NCBI GenBank assembly: GCA_017399665.1 | Contig: JAFQBR010000100.1 | Span: forward strand, 1-5,424 | Length of the DNA stretch: 5,424 nucleotides | Direction: 5' to 3' | From: Clostridia bacterium | Lineage (GTDB): Bacteria > Bacillota_A > Clostridia > Christensenellales > Borkfalkiaceae | In this document: in pieces, positions 1-5,424 of the stretch | How positions within the stretch are numbered: position 1 is the first letter of the stretch | How the letters are laid out: each line of letters opens with the position of its first letter | Position numbers and translations under genes: made by a program | The notes under the pieces: generated by a model | Told to the model about the DNA's origin: nothing | The model's database searches: none | The model's input: the letters and a program-made list of their open reading frames with translations, nothing else

Positions 1-203
1 TCAAAATAATTATAAAAATATTCTTTATCTTCTTCTTCACAAATTATTACAGTTTCATTTGCTTGCTCTTTAACTATACATGCTTTATCTGCAGATAAAA
101 CTAAATACCCATCTTCAATTTGAAAAAACCTGAATATTTGACCGCACTCAAGGGTGTCTTTTGCGCTAAAAAACTCTTTGTTTACGCGAATTTCATTTAA
201 CAT
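1..203 (-). CDS. ogg: 8-oxoguanine DNA glycosylase, N-terminal fragment (partial)
   Basis: The ATG is at 203-201 on the minus strand, and 67 codons are open to the window edge, so the 3' end is missing. An AGGT Shine-Dalgarno (212-215) lies 8 nt upstream. The translation fits the N-terminal domain of the OGG1-type family. Residues 11-25 carry the FxxxxTLxxGQxFR pattern (here CGQIFRFF), a beta-strand segment YLVLSADKACIV follows, and the fragment ends in EYFYNYF just before an Asp or Glu, matching the family's 'YFD' block. The usual Trp after GQxFR is Phe here. These enzymes excise 8-oxoguanine opposite C in base-excision repair. The HhH motif and the catalytic Lys and Asp would lie beyond the window, so activity cannot be judged. 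The gene lies downstream of rpmA on the same strand, behind a terminator, and is probably transcribed separately. Family assignment is by recalled motif pattern, not a search. Confidence 0.72.
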   Translation of the reverse strand, partial: MLNEIRVNKEFFSAKDTLECGQIFRFFQIEDGYLVLSADKACIVKEQANETVIICEEEDKEYFYNYF

Positions 204-260
204 TATTATATACCTATATTATAAACGTGAGTGATTAAACTATTAAAACAAAATATTGTT

Positions 261-301
261 AGCAAAATAAAAAAGTCGAAAGCATACCACTTTCGACTTT
301 T
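261..301 (-). terminator. Rho-independent terminator of the rplU-rpmA operon
   Basis: The arms AAAAGTCGAAAG (271-282) and CTTTCGACTTTT (290-301) form a perfect 12-bp stem with a 7-nt loop. On the minus strand the stem runs straight into a U-rich tail (TTATTTTGC, 270-262), while the plus-strand side lacks a T-run. It therefore works in the rpmA direction. It begins 8 nt after the rpmA stop and separates the ribosomal operon from ogg. Confidence 0.9.
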
Positions 302-309
302 AGTCATTA

Positions 310-585
310 TTATTCAGCGTAAATGCTTACTTGCTTTTTATCTCTGCCAAGTCTTTCGAATCTTACAACACCGTCGGTTAAAGCGAATAATGTATCGTCA
401 CTACCGATACCAACGTTTTTACCGGGATGAATCTTAGTACCTCTTTGGCGAACAAGAATGCTACCTGCTAAAACTGACTGACCGTCTGCACGTTTTGCGC
501 CAAGACGCTTAGCTGCGCTGTCACGACCGTTTCTACTGCTACCAACACCTTTCTTGTGTGCAAATAATCTAAGTAAGAACATCAT
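310..585 (-). CDS. rpmA: 50S ribosomal protein L27
   Basis: L27 is a large-subunit protein whose N-terminus reaches the peptidyl-transferase centre. The product has 91 residues from the chosen ATG (585). It shows the family core [20 protein letters not shown], then [14 protein letters not shown] and [17 protein letters not shown], and ends in a basic KKQVSIYAE tail. Upstream of HKKG is a short hydrophobic extension ending LRLFA. It resembles the Firmicutes extension (NLQFFA type) that the cysteine protease Prp removes. The SD AAGGAGG (603-597) overlaps the rplU stop, so translation is probably coupled. The start is not certain: TTG at 591 has a 5-nt spacing, ATG at 585 an 11-nt spacing and ATG at 582 a 14-nt spacing. 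ATG 585 is preferred because the resulting 9-residue extension matches the family length. The prp gene found between rplU and rpmA in Bacillus is missing here. Confidence 0.96.
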   Translation of the reverse strand: MMFLLRLFAHKKGVGSSRNGRDSAAKRLGAKRADGQSVLAGSILVRQRGTKIHPGKNVGIGSDDTLFALTDGVVRFERLGRDKKQVSIYAE

Positions 586-601
586 ATCCAATTATTCCTC
601 C

Positions 602-910
602 TTATAAAGCAACTATTTCGCTGATCTTAACAGCGGTGAAGGGCTGTCTGTGCCCGTGTTTTCTTCTTTCGTTCTTTTTTGCTTTGTACTTGTAAATGAT
701 AACTTTTTTTGCTTTATCTTGAACAAGCACCTCACCTACTACCTTAAAGCCCTTAGCGTCTTCGCCGACTTTAATACCATTTTCGTCTGAAACAAGAAGC
801 ACGTTGAATTCTACTTTTGCGCCAACTTCAGCATTAAGCTTTTCGAACTTAATAACGTCGCCAACGTGTGCAGTATATTGTTTGCTTCCATTTTCAATAA
901 TTGCGTACAT
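602..910 (-). CDS. rplU: 50S ribosomal protein L21
   Basis: The product has 102 residues, the usual length for this 23S rRNA-binding large-subunit protein. It begins MYAIIENGSKQY, corresponding to the family's MYAIIExGGKQY, with Ser in place of the second Gly. GDVIKFEKL and a KVxFxxVLLV-type strand follow. The C-terminal RNA-binding segment KYKAKKNERRKHGHRQPFTAVKI is the diagnostic part. An AGGAGG (928-923) lies 12 nt before the ATG, a long spacing, and a second AGG is directly adjacent at 913-911. rpmA follows after 16 bp and shares this promoter. The gene is first in its operon and is preceded by a structured leader that may give feedback control. Confidence 0.97.
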   Translation of the reverse strand: MYAIIENGSKQYTAHVGDVIKFEKLNAEVGAKVEFNVLLVSDENGIKVGEDAKGFKVVGEVLVQDKAKKVIIYKYKAKKNERRKHGHRQPFTAVKISEIVAL

Positions 911-991
911 CCTACTAAAAATCCTCCTGTCTAATCTCGCCGATTCACGGGCGGTGGCAAAGCCACTCTTTTGAGCCTTTTCCGAGCGGTC
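911..991 (-). promoter_or_regulatory. Structured 5' leader of rplU (candidate L21 leader)
   Basis: About 80 nt lie between the predicted transcription start and the rplU ATG, and they are clearly more GC-rich than the surrounding AT-rich DNA. On the minus strand GUGGC-UUU-GCCAC (966-954) forms a tight 5-bp hairpin. CGCC (953-950) can pair with GGCG (941-938) across an 8-nt loop. Upstream CUCG (986-983) can instead pair with CGAG (939-936), which would exclude the CGCC/GGCG stem. An L21 leader family is known upstream of rplU in Firmicutes (Rfam L21_leader). Position and structure fit it, but no covariance model was run, so the family assignment is an inference. Confidence 0.6.
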
Positions 992-997
992 CTAAAT

Positions 998-1026
998 ATA
1001 ATACCAAAGGTCAATACTTTTGTCAA
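998..1026 (-). promoter_or_regulatory. Sigma-A-type promoter of rplU-rpmA
   Basis: On the minus strand a perfect -35 TTGACA (1026-1021), a 17-nt spacer and a -10 TATTAT (1003-998, 5 of 6 to consensus) are read directly. The predicted start is near 991. This is the strongest promoter match on the minus strand and suits a ribosomal-protein operon. Confidence 0.88.
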
Positions 1027-1111
1027 ACAATTTTACCCCTTTTTTTAATATTTTATTTATAAAATAAATTTAGCGTATATTTTTTTTGCATTTGCAAATA
1101 ATTATAGTGCT

Positions 1112-1549
1112 ATGGATAAAATTGATGTAAACGAAAACGTTTTAAAAAATTGTTACAAGAACGCAAAAATGGCGCTTTTATCACTAGATGAAGTTATTCC
1201 TAAAAGTAGCGGAGCGCTAAAGGAAGAATTACTTTTTCAGCACGAAGGCTATAATAAGCATATTGCAGAAATCGCACTAATTGCAAAAAAGCTTGGAATA
1301 GATATACCCGAAGTTAGCGGTATTTCAAAATCCATGCTAAACGCCACTATTGGACTTAAAACATTGGCGGATGGCTCTAACTCGCACATTGCAGAAATGA
1401 CACTTAAAGGTACTGTTACCGGATACACTACTTTAATGAAAGACGTTTCTGAATTTTCGCCCTTTTTATACGAAGAAGTATTGCAAGCAGTTACCCAGCT
1501 TCAAGCCTTTGAGGAAGCTTGTGAACAAAACCTTAAAAAATATCTATAA
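1112..1549 (+). CDS. Small all-helical protein, possibly ferritin-like four-helix bundle
   Basis: The product has 145 residues with no signal peptide or membrane segment. Four amphipathic helices are predicted by eye: about 7-30, 35-62, 73-114 and 118-144, with a proline-containing turn (DIPEV) near 64-68. The layout is reminiscent of the ferritin-like superfamily, including small DUF2383-type proteins, but identity was not established. HIAE occurs twice, at residues 50-53 and 92-95, on the second and third predicted helices. His44, Glu45, Glu121, Glu122, Glu134 and Glu135 are other possible metal ligands. Whether it binds metal is inference. No SD is visible before the ATG (the upstream bases are AT-rich and end TATAGTGCT), and no better in-frame start was found. 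The gene is a single transcription unit, divergent from rplU and convergent with the minus-strand gene at 1602-1880. Confidence 0.75.
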   Translation: MDKIDVNENVLKNCYKNAKMALLSLDEVIPKSSGALKEELLFQHEGYNKHIAEIALIAKKLGIDIPEVSGISKSMLNATIGLKTLADGSNSHIAEMTLKGTVTGYTTLMKDVSEFSPFLYEEVLQAVTQLQAFEEACEQNLKKYL

Positions 1550-1556
1550 AACAAAC

Positions 1557-1603
1557 AAAAAAGTCGGTTAATCGCCTTATAGCCCGACTTTTTTCTTTTT
1601 TTT
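1557..1603. terminator. Bidirectional Rho-independent terminator between convergent genes
   Basis: AAAAAAGTCGG (1557-1567) and CCGACTTTTTT (1584-1594) form a perfect 11-bp stem with a 16-nt loop. The plus strand continues with C and eight T. The minus strand continues TTTTTTGTTTGTTTT. Both strands therefore have the stem plus U-tract format, serving the helical-protein gene (stop at 1549) and the gene ending at 1602. The plus-strand T-run overlaps the minus-strand gene's stop codon by two bases. Confidence 0.9.
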
Positions 1604-1880
1604 AAGTATTTATTAATTCCGAAATATATAGCATTTTTGAAGGGTTAAACGGGCAATTTTGCTCGTTAACCGCCCTATCAATTCTTATAACTTGTGCCTT
1701 ATAATTTTGCTCGTTTTTACCAAATGGAGCAAGCACGTTATCCCCTACCTTTAAACCAACGATATCTCTTTTATACCAATAAGGTCTATCCCCAGATAAT
1801 GGGTTATCTGTAAACTTAATTTTTACAACGTCAAACACCGCATTATCGCGAAGCTTTCCGCCACAAAGAGAATGTATCAT
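1602..1880 (-). CDS. Uncharacterised 92-residue protein with a small beta-barrel-like core
   Basis: The start is well placed: ATG at 1880 with AGGAG (1890-1886) 5 nt upstream. The protein is soluble, without a signal peptide or membrane segment, and has alternating beta-strand-like segments. The central block VGDNVLAPFGKNEQNYKAQVIRID (split here as VGDNVLAPFG at 45-54 and KAQVIRID at 61-68) resembles the short beta-barrel element 'GDxVxVPFG...GxVxxI' seen in the PriA N-terminal domain and in many small clostridial proteins. It is followed by an NCPFNPSKM segment. No catalytic residues can be named and no function is assigned. It lies downstream of the cyclophilin gene on the same strand but behind a hairpin terminator that overlaps that gene, so it should receive only readthrough unless it has its own promoter. 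Cys6 and Cys76 are its only cysteines. Confidence 0.72.
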   Translation of the reverse strand: MIHSLCGGKLRDNAVFDVVKIKFTDNPLSGDRPYWYKRDIVGLKVGDNVLAPFGKNEQNYKAQVIRIDRAVNEQNCPFNPSKMLYISELINT

Positions 1881-1890
1881 AAAGACTCCT

Positions 1891-1920
1891 AAAAAAGCCC
1901 CTTAGCTAAAAGGGGCTTTT
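1891..1920 (-). terminator. Terminator hairpin overlapping the 3' end of the cyclophilin gene
   Basis: AAAAGCCCCTT (1893-1903) and AAGGGGCTTTT (1910-1920) form an 11-bp stem with a 6-nt loop. On the minus strand the GGGGC arm is followed by TTTTTT and then AGGAG. The 5' arm (minus strand) encodes Lys-Ala-Pro-Phe of the cyclophilin, and the TAA stop (1904-1902) sits at the loop and 3' arm. The next gene's SD begins immediately after the U-tract. Confidence 0.85.
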
Positions 1921-2441
1921 GCTGATAGTTTTACAAGATCGCAAATTTTTGCGCCGTTGATATCAACAGTTATTGTTTTTATGCGTTGCTCTTCAATTGG
2001 TCTGTCTGATGGAGTTGTTGGCGTTGTAGCAATTTCATCAAGCACGTCAAACCCTTCAATTAACTTACCGAATGAAGCATACTGCCCGTCTAAATGAGGT
2101 GAATCTGCGTGCATAATAAAAAATTGTGAGCCTGCGCTGTTTGGCATCATTGAACGAGCCATTGACAATACCCCACGTGAATGTTTTAAATTATTTTTAA
2201 AGCCGTTAGCGGTGAATTCGCCTGCAATTCTATAACCGGGGCCACCTGTGCCCATACCTGTTGGGTCACCGCCTTGAATCATAAAATCTTCAATTACTCT
2301 GTGAAAAATTATTCCATTATAAAAACCGCTGTTAGCAAGTGATACAAAGTTGCTTACGGTGTTTGGTGCAATTTCAGGATAAAGCTCCGCTTTCATAACT
2401 TTACCATTATACATTTCGATTGTTGCAATAGGATTAGCCAT
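1902..2441 (-). CDS. Cyclophilin-type peptidyl-prolyl cis-trans isomerase
   Basis: The 179-residue single-domain cyclophilin catalyses cis-trans isomerisation of X-Pro bonds during protein folding. It has no signal peptide, so it is predicted to be cytoplasmic. The family signature is clear: NFVSLANSGFYNGIIFHRVI (31-50) with catalytic-type Arg48, FMIQGGDP (53-60), SQFFIM (105-110) and PHLDGQYASFG (115-125). His116 occupies a Trp position of human CypA, as is common in bacterial enzymes. The C-terminal strand is IKTITVD. A short extra tail, from about Asn162, ends KAPFS and is encoded by the terminator arm. AAGGAG lies 6 nt before the ATG. The gene is 47 bp downstream of the dCMP deaminase gene with no terminator between, so the two are probably cotranscribed. 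The pairing of a folding catalyst with a nucleotide enzyme gives no obvious functional link. Confidence 0.95.
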   Translation of the reverse strand: MANPIATIEMYNGKVMKAELYPEIAPNTVSNFVSLANSGFYNGIIFHRVIEDFMIQGGDPTGMGTGGPGYRIAGEFTANGFKNNLKHSRGVLSMARSMMPNSAGSQFFIMHADSPHLDGQYASFGKLIEGFDVLDEIATTPTTPSDRPIEEQRIKTITVDINGAKICDLVKLSAKAPFS

Positions 2442-2488
2442 ATAATTCTCCTTAGTTTATTTGTATTTTTAATTATTAGGATTTAAAA

Positions 2489-2941
2489 TTATTCCTCTGA
2501 ATAAACTTCAACCTTAACGTTTGCCTCTCGAAGAAGCTGCATAGAAAAATCGTCTGGATAGCCGTGTCGGTAAACTATTCTTTTAATGCCAGAATTTATC
2601 ATCATTTTTGCGCATATTACACAAGGTTGATGAGTACAATAAAGAGTCGCCCCGTCGACTGAAATGCCAAGCTTTGCGGCTTGAGCAATAGCATTTTGTT
2701 CTGCATGAACGGCAAAGCAAAATTCGTGACGTGTTCCGCTTGGAATTTGCATAACTCTTCTTAAGCATTCTTGCTTTTCTTTACAGCTTTTAATACCTGA
2801 AGGCGCTCCGTTATAGCCCGTTGTTATAATTCGATTATCTTTAACGATAACCGCACCAACCTGCCTATTTTCCTGAAAACAGCTTGACCAAGTTGAAACA
2901 AGGTCTGCCATTTCCATAAATCTTTTATCCCATTTGTTCAT
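2489..2941 (-). CDS. dCMP deaminase (ComEB-like, zinc-dependent)
   Basis: This 150-residue enzyme of the cytidine/deoxycytidylate deaminase fold converts dCMP to dUMP, the precursor for thymidylate synthesis. The zinc and proton-transfer motifs are intact: HAEQNAIAQAA with His79 and Glu81, and PCVICAKM with Cys107 and Cys110. Also typical of dCMP rather than free-nucleoside deaminases are the N-terminal VGAVIVKDNRIITTGYNGAPSG (28-49) and the Cys/His-rich stretch SCKEKQECLRR...RHEFC before the HAE motif. It corresponds to B. subtilis ComEB, but there is no competence locus here, so no symbol is given. The SD is weak (AAAGG, 8 nt from ATG). It is first in the minus-strand group, diverging from groESL. 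Confidence 0.94.
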   Translation of the reverse strand: MNKWDKRFMEMADLVSTWSSCFQENRQVGAVIVKDNRIITTGYNGAPSGIKSCKEKQECLRRVMQIPSGTRHEFCFAVHAEQNAIAQAAKLGISVDGATLYCTHQPCVICAKMMINSGIKRIVYRHGYPDDFSMQLLREANVKVEVYSEE

Positions 2942-3001
2942 ATTGTTGACCTTTTTTTACTTTTTATATAGTAATTTTCGAAGTAAATATTTCCCTCGAC
3001 A

Positions 3002-3035
3002 ATTATATATTATCATAAAACGTAGCATTTTGCAA
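3002..3035 (-). promoter_or_regulatory. Candidate promoter of the dCMP deaminase-cyclophilin operon
   Basis: On the minus strand TTGCAA (3035-3030) is followed after 17 nt by TAATAT (3012-3007), and a perfect TATAAT overlaps just downstream (3007-3002) but lacks a good -35 at normal spacing. The leader to the ATG would be roughly 55-60 nt. The exact hexamers are uncertain because the region is almost entirely A and T. Confidence 0.4.
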
Positions 3036-3106
3036 TAATTTGACAAAAACTTTTACATTGTTATTTTTTTTACCAAAAAAAAATTAAAAATAAGGTCATA
3101 AATCTA

Positions 3107-3134
3107 TTGACAAATTACCATTAAATGGTATAAT
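3107..3134 (+). promoter_or_regulatory. groESL promoter, sigma-A type with extended -10
   Basis: Perfect -35 TTGACA (3107-3112) and perfect -10 TATAAT (3129-3134) are separated by 16 nt. The TGG before the -10 makes the extended -10 form TGnTATAAT. An A-rich stretch (3075-3092) lies upstream at the position of an UP element. The predicted start is near 3141, leaving a leader of about 100 nt. This is the strongest promoter in the window. Confidence 0.94.
3116..3130. promoter_or_regulatory. 15-bp palindrome inside the groESL promoter spacer (candidate operator)
   Basis: TACCATT-A-AATGGTA is a perfect 7-bp inverted repeat around one base. It fills most of the spacer and overlaps the first two bases of the -10. 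A protein bound here would block polymerase. No regulator can be named; it does not match CIRCE or the CtsR direct repeat. A chance palindrome in AT-rich DNA remains possible. Confidence 0.35.
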
Positions 3135-3138
3135 TATA

Positions 3139-3165
3139 TTAGCAGTCAAAACAAGCGAGTGCTAA
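3139..3165. promoter_or_regulatory. CIRCE operator (HrcA binding site)
   Basis: The sequence reads TTAGCAGTC, nine bases, GAGTGCTAA. The consensus is TTAGCACTC-N9-GAGTGCTAA, so 17 of the 18 arm bases match; the exception is G at 3145. The element covers the predicted transcription start, from about -2 to +25, the classic position for HrcA repression of groESL, relieved on heat shock when HrcA loses activity for lack of free GroEL. hrcA itself is not in the window. Confidence 0.95.
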
Positions 3166-3189
3166 AAACCATCAAGTTAACTTTTAGCA
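3160..3189 (+). other. Leader hairpin sharing the right CIRCE arm
   Basis: TGCTAAAA (3160-3167) and TTTTAGCA (3182-3189) form a perfect 8-bp inverted repeat with a 14-nt loop in the groESL 5' untranslated region. The left arm reuses the last six bases of CIRCE. In the transcript it therefore competes with the hairpin formed by CIRCE itself. Function is inferred only. Confidence 0.4.
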
Positions 3190-3241
3190 ATAATCGTTTT
3201 TCTATTTTAAAATTTAATTATTTATCGGAGGATTTTTATAA

Positions 3242-3526
3242 ATGAACGTTAAACCTTTATTCGACAAGGTCGTTGTTAAACTGACCGAAAAGGAAGAAAC
3301 TACAAGAAGCGGTTTTATACTCCCCACCGCATCACAAGAAAAATCACAAATCGCACGCGTTATTGCCGTTGGCCCTGGCGGTTTAGTTGACGGAAATGAA
3401 GTTGTTATGCAAGTAAAAGTTGGCGATAAAGTTCTTTTTGCCAAATATTCAGGTAGCGAATTTAAAGTTGACGGCGAAGAATTTATTATTATCCGTCAAG
3501 GCGATATTTTAGCTATTGTTGAATAA
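3242..3526 (+). CDS. groES: Co-chaperonin GroES (Hsp10)
   Basis: The 94-residue subunit forms the heptameric lid of the GroEL chamber. The N-terminus MNVKPLFDKVVVKL is family-typical. The mobile loop spans about 16-35 (EKEETTRSGFILPTASQEKS), and its GroEL-contacting tripeptide is Phe25-Ile-Leu where E. coli has Ile-Val-Leu. RVIAVGPGG (39-47), the VKVGDKVLFAKYSGSEFKVDG block and the C-terminal EEFIIIRQGDILAIVE strand complete the fold. The SD CGGAGG (3226-3231) lies 10 nt before the ATG. It is first in an operon with groEL, 41 bp away, under the CIRCE-controlled promoter. Length and all core motifs are normal. Confidence 0.98.
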   Translation: MNVKPLFDKVVVKLTEKEETTRSGFILPTASQEKSQIARVIAVGPGGLVDGNEVVMQVKVGDKVLFAKYSGSEFKVDGEEFIIIRQGDILAIVE

Positions 3527-3540
3527 TTTTATTTATATAA

Positions 3541-5193
<1,653 letters not shown>

Positions 5194-5214
5194 AATAAAA
5201 ATATAACGCTTAAT

Positions 5215-5257
5215 AAAAAACTGTTTGCCTATATATTAGACAAACAGTTTTTTTGTT
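5215..5257 (+). terminator. Rho-independent terminator of groESL
   Basis: AAAAAACTGTTTG (5215-5227) and CAAACAGTTTTTT (5241-5253) form a perfect 13-bp stem. The 13-nt loop can close further by a CTA/TAG pairing. The plus strand continues TGTTGTTTTT. It starts 21 nt after the groEL stop. The minus strand also has a U-run (TTTTTTATT), so it may act in both directions. Confidence 0.93.
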
Positions 5258-5320
5258 GTTTTTAGCGGTAAAAAGTGGCAATAATCGACCTATAGACTAA
5301 CTTTTGCAATTATATACAAT

Positions 5321-5418
5321 AAAAAACAAAACCCTGCGAGCAGATACTTTTTATAGCTAAATAAATAGTGCTTAGATGCAAGCGTGTCAAACTCGGCGTT
5401 TTGTTTTTAACCGCAGGG
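5321..5418 (-). ncRNA. Possible 3' end of a structured RNA with terminator-like tail (unassigned)
   Basis: On the minus strand CCCTGCG (5418-5412) pairs with CGCAGGG (5338-5332), and the second arm is directly followed by TTTTGTTTTTT (5331-5321). This is a stem plus U-tract, but with a 73-nt loop, which is long for a simple terminator. Inside the loop are a small GCTT/AAGC hairpin (5370-5383) and AAAAACAAAA (5408-5399), exactly complementary to the U-tract. No known RNA family was recognised, and the window ends at its 5' side. A reading frame on the same strand is also open from the edge (5423) to a TAA at 5312-5310, so a protein C-terminus is an alternative. The rest of 5254-5424 shows no gene. 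Confidence 0.25.
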
Positions 5419-5424
5419 AGCGCA

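Noticed and set aside
218..246. Promoter for ogg on the minus strand (TTAATA, 17 nt, TATAAT)
   Set aside because: The -10 is perfect, but transcription would begin at or inside the SD at 212-215, leaving almost no leader. The -35 matches only 4 of 6 and AT-rich DNA gives such hits by chance.
231..437. Plus-strand open frame of 68 codons
   Set aside because: It runs through the terminator hairpin and then antisense to rpmA, has no SD and resembles no known protein.
1050..1069. AT-only inverted repeat TTTTAT/ATAAAA between rplU and the helical-protein gene
   Set aside because: Low-complexity AT sequence makes such short dyads frequent, with no GC pair and no U-tract to suggest a function.
2583..2768. 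Minus-strand frame of 61 codons inside the dCMP deaminase gene
   Set aside because: It lies in another frame of a gene whose zinc-binding motifs are intact, so it is neither a separate gene nor a sign of a frameshift.
3040..3045. Plus-strand TTGACA upstream of groESL as a second promoter
   Set aside because: There is no -10-like hexamer 16-18 nt downstream; that position is a T-run.
3094..3112. GGTCA followed by TTGAC as a CtsR operator
   Set aside because: CtsR sites are direct heptad repeats (GGTCAAA, 3 nt, GGTCAAA). Here only one partial half-site is present and the second copy is inverted and part of the -35.
5376..5424. Plus-strand ATG open to the window end
   Set aside because: It has no SD, only 16 codons are visible and it overlaps the paired RNA-like blocks; a start here cannot be supported.

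Overview
The window is AT-rich DNA with strong Shine-Dalgarno (SD) sites, sigma-A-like promoters and a HrcA/CIRCE-controlled groESL operon. Together with an N-terminally extended L27, these point to a low-GC Gram-positive (Firmicutes), probably a clostridial anaerobe. Part of the evidence is a clostridial-type OGG glycosylase fragment and a small uncharacterised protein of a kind seen in Clostridia. No species can be named. Most of the content is housekeeping.

Left part, minus strand (1-1030): a strong promoter (TTGACA, 17 nt, TATTAT) and a GC-rich structured leader precede rplU (L21). rpmA (L27) follows 16 bp later, then a 12-bp perfect terminator hairpin. Beyond it lies the 5' part of an 8-oxoguanine DNA glycosylase gene that runs off the window. 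The Prp protease gene that sits between rplU and rpmA in Bacillus is absent here, although L27 keeps what looks like a cleavable N-terminal extension.

Middle part (1031-2941): a plus-strand gene for a small all-helical protein, possibly ferritin-like, converges on a minus-strand group across a bidirectional terminator. Read in its own direction, that group is dCMP deaminase, cyclophilin-type peptidyl-prolyl isomerase, then a 92-residue uncharacterised protein. A terminator hairpin that begins inside the isomerase reading frame separates the last two.

Right part (2942-5253): a 300-bp divergent intergenic region carries the groESL control signals: an extended -10 promoter, a 15-bp palindrome in the promoter spacer, a one-mismatch CIRCE over the predicted transcription start, and an alternative leader hairpin that shares one CIRCE arm. 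groES, groEL and a terminator follow.

Far right (5254-5424): no gene can be assigned. The stretch holds an unexplained permuted pair of complementary segments. On the minus strand it resembles the 3' end of a structured RNA followed by a U-tract. This and the layered groESL leader are the least ordinary parts of the window. No CRISPR array, tRNA, rRNA or insertion sequence was seen.
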